17,516 nucleotides of DNA from positions 1 to 17,516 of the forward strand of contig JAFGSL010000429.1 in NCBI GenBank assembly GCA_016934645.1. The letters run 5' to 3'. A model generated the notes under the pieces. That model saw only the letters and a program-made list of their open reading frames with translations, made no database searches and was not told the DNA's origin. The translations under genes were made by a program, and so were the position numbers. Shown in pieces: positions 13,733 to 17,516 of the stretch; the stretch's first letter is position 1; each line of letters opens with the position of its first letter. Source of the stretch: Anaerolineae bacterium. GTDB lineage: Bacteria > Chloroflexota > Anaerolineae > B4-G1 > SLSP01.

Positions 13733-14311
13733 CTACAAAGAGGCTTCAGGACCAAACTCCAGGATGTTTCCCGGCCTGGGGGTTCTCGTTCGCTCTGTAT
13801 CATATTTTCCCCAGTGTACTGCTTCTTCCAGATATTTCGTCCGAGGTTTCTTCTCTTCAGCGGGATAGCCGACGTAGAGCATCCCCACGGCCTCGATGTC
13901 GTCCGGTATGTCGAGTTGTGCCTTGACCTTTCCCCGGTCAAAGCCGCCGATGCACACGGTTCCCAAACCCAGTGCGGGTGCTGTGATCATGATGTTTTCC
14001 ATCGCACAGGCACAATCGATGATCCCAGAGTCTTTCCAGGGGATAAATTCATTATTCCCACAAATGACAATGATCACCGTCGGATTATAGCCTGCATACG
14101 CCTCTATGTTTCCCTCTATTTCTCTGATGCTGTCTTTGTCGTCAATGATGATGAAGTCCCAAGGTTGGATGTTACACGCTGATGGTGCTGCCATGGCGGC
14201 TTTCAATAGCGTCTCAAGTTTGTCTCTTTCAACGGGTTTATCCTGGACAAACTGTCTTATGCTTCTTCGTGCATAGATGGCATTGAGAACTAGTTCTTCT
14301 GAAGATTCCAC
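13733..14311 (-). CDS. Nitroreductase family protein (FMN-dependent)
   Basis: The product is 192 residues. The N-terminal YARRSIRQF (13-21) is the FMN-phosphate-binding motif, followed by AMAAPSACNIQPWDFIII (39-56), a central IIDCACAMENIMITAPALGLG helix typical of the family, and GMLYVGYPAEEKKPR near the end. Such enzymes use NAD(P)H through FMN to reduce nitro compounds, quinones or other acceptors; the native substrate is unknown. The start is GTG at 14311-14309 with AAAGGAG upstream. Codon use looks less GC-rich than in the left part of the window, which may mean acquisition from another lineage. It is the first gene of a two-gene unit with the MBL protein. Confidence 0.92.
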   Translation of the reverse strand: MESSEELVLNAIYARRSIRQFVQDKPVERDKLETLLKAAMAAPSACNIQPWDFIIIDDKDSIREIEGNIEAYAGYNPTVIIVICGNNEFIPWKDSGIIDCACAMENIMITAPALGLGTVCIGGFDRGKVKAQLDIPDDIEAVGMLYVGYPAEEKKPRTKYLEEAVHWGKYDTERTRTPRPGNILEFGPEASL

Positions 14312-14392
14312 TTATCGAACTCCTTTCTTTCTATTTGTGTGTGATGGCACGTCCGCAAAACGGGCCGCGGGTTGCGCCACCCTTGCGCAAAG

Positions 14393-14420
14393 ATTATAGG
14401 AGAAGGCAGGAAGGTTGCAA
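14393..14420 (-). promoter_or_regulatory. Candidate promoter for the nitroreductase-MBL unit
   Basis: On the minus strand TTGCAA (14420-14415) and TATAAT (14398-14393) are separated by 16 bases. The -10 is consensus, the -35 partial. It lies 82 bases upstream of the GTG. Confidence 0.5.
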
Positions 14421-14471
14421 GCCAGGTGGCAGCAATGCAACTATCCACCTTCAGAGATCTATTTTCATTTT

Positions 14472-14496
14472 CACTATTGACAATTAGTCAATAGTG
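14472..14496. promoter_or_regulatory. Operator candidate: perfect inverted repeat CACTATTGAC-N5-GTCAATAGTG
   Basis: The two 10-base arms (14472-14481 and 14487-14496) are exact reverse complements around AATTA. The site covers the -35 box and most of the spacer of the promoter at 14477-14505, the position expected for a dimeric repressor such as a MarR- or TetR-type protein. No regulator gene is in the window. Confidence 0.6.
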
Positions 14497-14505
14497 GTGT
14501 ACAAT
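14477..14505 (+). promoter_or_regulatory. Sigma-70-type promoter of the DUF5320 cluster
   Basis: TTGACA at 14477-14482 and TACAAT at 14500-14505 are separated by exactly 17 bases. It lies 42 bases upstream of the first DUF5320 ATG and points towards it. Confidence 0.75.
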
Positions 14506-14547
14506 ACAGACAAAACACGATATCAAGGCAGAAAGGGGGTGAATGGA

Positions 14548-14772
14548 ATGCCGAGATTTGATGGAACTGGTCCACGTGGCGCGGGCGCAATGACCGGACG
14601 CGGTGAAGGCTATTGTGCGGTTGCCTATCCCGAAGGTCGCCGGCCGTATGGCTACGCCGGAATCCAGGGAAGGCCCCTGGGCGGCTTTGGGCTCATGCGA
14701 CGGTTCAGTCCTTTCCGCCGTTTCGGGCGTGGTGTTCGGGGCGGTAGACGGGGACGCCGGATGCGCTGGTAA
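14548..14772 (+). CDS. DUF5320 family protein, short form
   Basis: The product is 74 residues, basic and rich in Gly and Arg. The start MPRFDGTGPRGAGAMTGRG followed by GYCA is the diagnostic DUF5320 N-terminus. The function is unknown. The family is often found near Mrp/NifX-like and radical SAM genes, so a role in metal or Fe-S handling is an inference. AAAGGGGGTGA lies just upstream of the ATG. The C-terminus ends in an Arg-rich RRGRRMRW and lacks the coiled coil of the next gene. Confidence 0.85.
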   Translation: MPRFDGTGPRGAGAMTGRGEGYCAVAYPEGRRPYGYAGIQGRPLGGFGLMRRFSPFRRFGRGVRGGRRGRRMRW

Positions 14773-14853
14773 AAAAGGAGTCAGGTTCACCAGCAATGAC
14801 GAAAATTCGTCAACGGATTACGGCGACTGAATTCCAGACCGCACCGGATTTTT

Positions 14854-14883
14854 GATTTGCTGATTTGCCATTTCCAGATTTGC
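14854..14883. repeat. GATTTGC short repeats in an intergenic region
   Basis: GATTTGC occurs at 14854-14860, 14862-14868 and 14877-14883, with CCATTT between. The pattern resembles the 8-nt repeat inside the Roc-domain insert. It lies between the two DUF5320 genes and ends just before the Shine-Dalgarno of the second. Confidence 0.5.
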
Positions 14884-14905
14884 TTATTTCCAAAGGAGGT
14901 GAACA

Positions 14906-15208
14906 ATGCCAGGTGGAGATCGAACCGGACCGCAAGGCCAGGGACCGCGCACAGGGCGCGGACTAGGCGATTGCGCTCCTACAGATCAACCGCGTCTGGG
15001 TTTTGGCTTCGGCTTTGGCCTCGGCCGCAGACGCGGCTGGCGTAATTGGGCGTGCGCGACCGGGCAGCCTGGGTGGCTGCGCTTCGGCCGGTGGGGAGGA
15101 GTCCCATCACCGGGTGATGAGTCCGCGATGCTCAAAGCGCAGGCCGATCAATTACAGGCGCAGTTGGATGCTGTGCAACAACGGCTGTCAGAATTGAACA
15201 ACGAGTGA
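14906..15208 (+). CDS. DUF5320 family protein with C-terminal coiled coil
   Basis: The product is 100 residues. MPGGDRTGPQGQGPRTGRG is the DUF5320 signature, followed by a Gly/Phe/Arg-rich middle (FGFGFGLGRRRG) and a C-terminal heptad-like helix, MLKAQADQLQAQLDAVQQRL, typical of the longer family members. AAAGGAGGTGA at 14892-14902 is a near-perfect anti-16S match with close spacing, implying strong translation. It is a paralogue of the preceding gene and probably shares its promoter. Confidence 0.88.
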   Translation: MPGGDRTGPQGQGPRTGRGLGDCAPTDQPRLGFGFGFGLGRRRGWRNWACATGQPGWLRFGRWGGVPSPGDESAMLKAQADQLQAQLDAVQQRLSELNNE

Positions 15209-15210
15209 GG

Positions 15211-15229
15211 GCCTTCACCCGGTGAAGGC
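15211..15229. repeat. Short palindrome GCCTTCACC-C-GGTGAAGGC
   Basis: The two 9-base arms are perfect reverse complements. GTGAAGG appears again at 15239-15245. It lies 2 bases after the second DUF5320 stop; a weak terminator or attenuator is possible, but no real T-run follows. Confidence 0.5.
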
Positions 15230-15302
15230 TTTCATTCAGTGAAGGTCTTCTCTCTTGCCGCCGATCCTGGCTATGTCAGGGTCGGCGGCATTGGATGTTA
15301 GG

Positions 15303-16259
15303 ATGGCGGATAAGACATCACCTGCATTGACCTTCGGTCCGGTACCCTCGCGGCGCTTGGGCCGTAGTTTGGGTATCAATCACATTCCCCCGAAAACCTG
15401 CACGTATGCCTGCGTCTACTGCCAATTGGGGCGGACAACCCGTTTGCAGGCCGCACGGCAGGCATTTTACACGCCAGAAACCGTGGTTGCCGCGGTGCAA
15501 GAAAAGGTCGCGGAGGCTGCTGCGTGCGGCGAACCGATCGACTACCTCACTTTTGTGCCGGATGGCGAGCCGACGCTCGATCTGCACCTGGGCGAAATGC
15601 TGGCGGCGCTCAAGCCTCTCGGGATCCCCTTGGCGGTGATCACGAATGCGTCTTTGCTCAACGACGTCGACGTGCGCGAGGCGCTCCGGTTGGCGGATTG
15701 GGTTTCTCTCAAAATGGACGCGGCTGCTGCCGTAATCTGGCGAAAAGTGGACCGGCCACACGGACGGCTACGCCTGGCGAACATTATCCGAGGAGCGCAG
15801 ACCTTTGCTCAGGATTTCACCGGTGTCCTGGTCACAGAAACCATGCTGGTGAAAGGCCTGAATGACGCGCCTGAGACACTCGCTGTGACCGCAGACGTCA
15901 TCGCAGCGTTGCGCCCAACGGTGGCGTACCTTGGTGTTCCAACCCGTCCTCCGGCGGAGTCCTCGGTGCGTGTCCCAGACGAAGCCGTGCTCAACCGGGC
16001 GTATTGCATCTTCGCGGAAGTCCTCCCGCGCGTAGAACTGCTCATTGGCTACGAGGGCAATGCTTTTGCTTCCACAGGCGACGCCGTAGCCGATCTCCTG
16101 AGCATCACTGCTGTCCATCCCCTGCGCGACGACGCCGTAGCCGAACTGCTGGCACGCTGCCAGGCATCGTTTGATGTAGTAGACGCTTTGGTGGCATGCG
16201 GCAATTTGGTCATAACAGAGTATAATCACCATACATTCTATCTCAGAGGCTATTCATGA
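15303..16259 (+). CDS. Radical SAM protein, COG0731 (wyosine/TYW1-like) type
   Basis: The product is 318 residues from the ATG at 15303. CTYACVYC (Cys33, Cys37, Cys40) is the CxxxCxxC motif binding the [4Fe-4S] cluster that cleaves S-adenosylmethionine. LTFVPDGEPTLD (the SAM-contacting GEPT segment), ITNASLL and SLKMDAA are typical of the COG0731 group, which includes tRNA-wybutosine-like enzymes but also many bacterial members of unknown substrate. An upstream TTG at 15255 would add 16 unconserved residues, so I prefer 15303. Its TGA overlaps the ATG of the thioredoxin-VKOR gene (ATGA), implying translational coupling. Two DUF5320 genes precede it. Confidence 0.9.
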   Translation: MADKTSPALTFGPVPSRRLGRSLGINHIPPKTCTYACVYCQLGRTTRLQAARQAFYTPETVVAAVQEKVAEAAACGEPIDYLTFVPDGEPTLDLHLGEMLAALKPLGIPLAVITNASLLNDVDVREALRLADWVSLKMDAAAAVIWRKVDRPHGRLRLANIIRGAQTFAQDFTGVLVTETMLVKGLNDAPETLAVTADVIAALRPTVAYLGVPTRPPAESSVRVPDEAVLNRAYCIFAEVLPRVELLIGYEGNAFASTGDAVADLLSITAVHPLRDDAVAELLARCQASFDVVDALVACGNLVITEYNHHTFYLRGYS

Positions 16260-17500
16260 AAACACGGTTCCACTGCGGTTTACTCTTGATTTTATGTCTG
16301 TTGGGCAGTTCGCTTGCGTCGCCGGTGGCTGCCGATACACCAGTTGTTCACGCAGTGATCTTCTACTCGCCCTCATGCGCACATTGCCATTACGTGATCA
16401 CAGAAGTGCTGCCACCCCTGCTAGAAGAATACGGAGAGCAATTTGTCATCATCGGCGTTAACGTCGCCGATGAAGGCGGGCAGGCGCTCTATCAGGCGGC
16501 AATCACCCAATTTACCATTCCTCAAGAACGTCTGGGGGTGCCCACTCTCATCATGGGGGATAACGTGCTGGTTGGTTCCGCTGAGATCCCTGAACAACTG
16601 CCTGGACTGATCGAGGACTATCTGGCGGAGGGAGGTTTGGATTGGCCCGCCATCCCTGGTCTGCCAGAGGTGCTGGAAGTAGTTCCCACCCCATCTGAAC
16701 CGGACACATCGGAGACGCCGACGCCTGAACCGGCCACACCACGACCCACGGCGACAGCTATAACAGCGGTTGATGCAACGCCCGCGACCGAAGCGACAAT
16801 GGCTCCCACTAGCACAGCGGCTCCCATTAGCATAGCGACTCCCACTAGCATAGCGACTCCCACTGCGACGGTAGCCCCGGTTATTCCCGGCATTGTCACC
16901 GATGAAGATTGGTTGGATCGCTATGCCCGCGATCCGTTGGGTAACAGCATATCCGTTCTGGTGTTGATAGGGATGCTCATCAGCGTTCTCTATCAGGGTA
17001 TGGCGCTGGCCCGTGAGCCCCATGAAGCGGCGTTACGGCGCTGGCAATGGGCCATCCCGCCGCTGGTCGTGCTGGGGTTAATCGTGGCGGGATATCTGGC
17101 CTACGTAGAGACGCAGCAAGTTACCGCCGTCTGCGGGCCGGTAGGCGATTGCAACGCCGTCCAACAGAGCGAGTTCGCACTGCTGTTTGGCTTCTTGCAC
17201 ATCGCTGTCCTGGGAGTGATTGGCTACGTCGGCATCGGCGTAGCCTGGGCTGTGGCGCGCTTTGGATCTGGCCTGTGGGTGCACCTGGCGAAGCTGGCCT
17301 TGGTCGGCATGGCCTGGTTTGGCATAGCTTTCTCCATCTACCTGACCTTTTTGGAGCCGTTCGTCATCGGCGCGACGTGCGCCTGGTGTCTCACCTCGGC
17401 GGTGCTGATGACGTTGTTGTTTTGGATTATCGCTCCCCTCGTGCGTCCGGCATTGGTAGCGCTACGCACCACGCGGAATCCGCGCGTTCGGAGGAGGTAA
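16256..17500 (+). CDS. Thioredoxin-like domain fused to a VKOR domain
   Basis: The product is 414 residues. Residues 1-26 are a Sec signal, which also puts the next domain outside the membrane. Residues 29-125 are a thioredoxin-like domain with CAHC (41-44) and the cis-Pro loop GVPT (94-97). Residues 140-210 are a Pro/Thr/Ser/Ala linker. Residues 230-400 contain about four or five membrane helices forming a VKOR domain, with loop cysteines C293 and C299 (CGPVGDCNAVQQSEFA) and the quinone-side CAWC (375-378). Together they should pass electrons from extracytoplasmic thiols to membrane quinone, making disulfides in secreted proteins. The usual bacterial fusion has VKOR first and thioredoxin last; here the order is reversed. 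Confidence 0.9.
   Translation: MKTRFHCGLLLILCLLGSSLASPVAADTPVVHAVIFYSPSCAHCHYVITEVLPPLLEEYGEQFVIIGVNVADEGGQALYQAAITQFTIPQERLGVPTLIMGDNVLVGSAEIPEQLPGLIEDYLAEGGLDWPAIPGLPEVLEVVPTPSEPDTSETPTPEPATPRPTATAITAVDATPATEATMAPTSTAAPISIATPTSIATPTATVAPVIPGIVTDEDWLDRYARDPLGNSISVLVLIGMLISVLYQGMALAREPHEAALRRWQWAIPPLVVLGLIVAGYLAYVETQQVTAVCGPVGDCNAVQQSEFALLFGFLHIAVLGVIGYVGIGVAWAVARFGSGLWVHLAKLALVGMAWFGIAFSIYLTFLEPFVIGATCAWCLTSAVLMTLLFWIIAPLVRPALVALRTTRNPRVRRR
16802..16864 (+). repeat. 18-bp tandem repeats encoding the linker
   Basis: Units at 16802-16819, 16820-16837 and 16838-16855, plus a partial unit at 16856-16864, follow GCTCCCACTAGCACAGCG with 1-3 changes each. They encode A/T-P-T/I-S-T/I-A hexapeptides between the thioredoxin and VKOR domains. 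The period is a multiple of three, so copy-number change would alter linker length without a frameshift. Confidence 0.8.
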
Positions 17501-17501
17501 A

Positions 17502-17516
17502 ATGAGCGACAAGATA
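17502..17516 (+). CDS. Start of a further gene, cut by the window edge
   Basis: ATG at 17502 begins MSDKI and runs off the end. GGAGGAGG lies 4-11 bases upstream, overlapping the end of the VKOR gene, so the gene is probably co-transcribed. Five residues are too few to identify it. Confidence 0.6.

Noticed and set aside
13469..14182. A 237-codon plus-strand open frame crossing the MBL/nitroreductase boundary
   Set aside because: It is antisense to two well-supported genes and shows no domain.
16221..16226. TATAAT 30 bases upstream of the thioredoxin-VKOR start as an internal promoter
   Set aside because: No -35 box is found at a suitable distance and the gene overlaps the preceding one, so translational coupling explains its expression without it.

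Overview
The window looks like chromosomal DNA of a Chloroflexota bacterium, most likely an uncultured Anaerolineae-like lineage. The reasons are a high-GC composition, lipoproteins and linkers rich in Thr and Pro, a DUF3160 lipoprotein, an LRR-Roc-COR GTPase, paired DUF5320 proteins, a thioredoxin/VKOR fusion, and many short palindromic repeats between and inside genes. The taxon is inferred from gene content only.

Left part, 1-9148, all on the plus strand. It opens with the 3' end of a DUF99 gene and a hydrogenase maturation protease whose promoter suggests a leaderless mRNA. Next come a DUF3160 lipoprotein and an overlapping FG-GAP-like lipoprotein, which end at a palindromic element and an intrinsic terminator. 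A beta-carbonic anhydrase follows, then a DUF3267 membrane protein and a GH18-like lipoprotein that abut, a flavodoxin/ferredoxin fusion (EFR1 type), and a nucleotidyltransferase-fold protein. Two nearly identical stem-loops lie just upstream of the DUF3160 and DUF3267 genes.

Middle part, 9149-12892. A 480-bp gene-free stretch full of hairpins and 9-nt tandem repeats separates the left genes from a convergent minus-strand gene for an 813-residue LRR-Roc-COR protein with a C-terminal domain resembling the effector-associated domains of bacterial conflict systems. Its start codon overlaps the stop of a broken type I restriction specificity gene (hsdS). Three copies of the hsdS 3' tail are stacked upstream, alternating with two 63-64-bp inverted-repeat elements, and the outermost tail is joined to an orphan antitoxin-like gene. 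This is the most accessory, conflict-related and rearranged part of the window.

Right part, 12893-17516. A minus-strand pair (nitroreductase, then a metallo-beta-lactamase-fold protein 9 bp downstream) diverges from a plus-strand cluster driven by a near-consensus promoter overlapped by a perfect 10-bp inverted-repeat operator candidate. That cluster has two DUF5320 proteins, a radical SAM protein of the COG0731 type, an overlapping thioredoxin-VKOR fusion in which the thioredoxin domain comes first, and the start of a further gene. Redox and Fe-S chemistry is the common theme.
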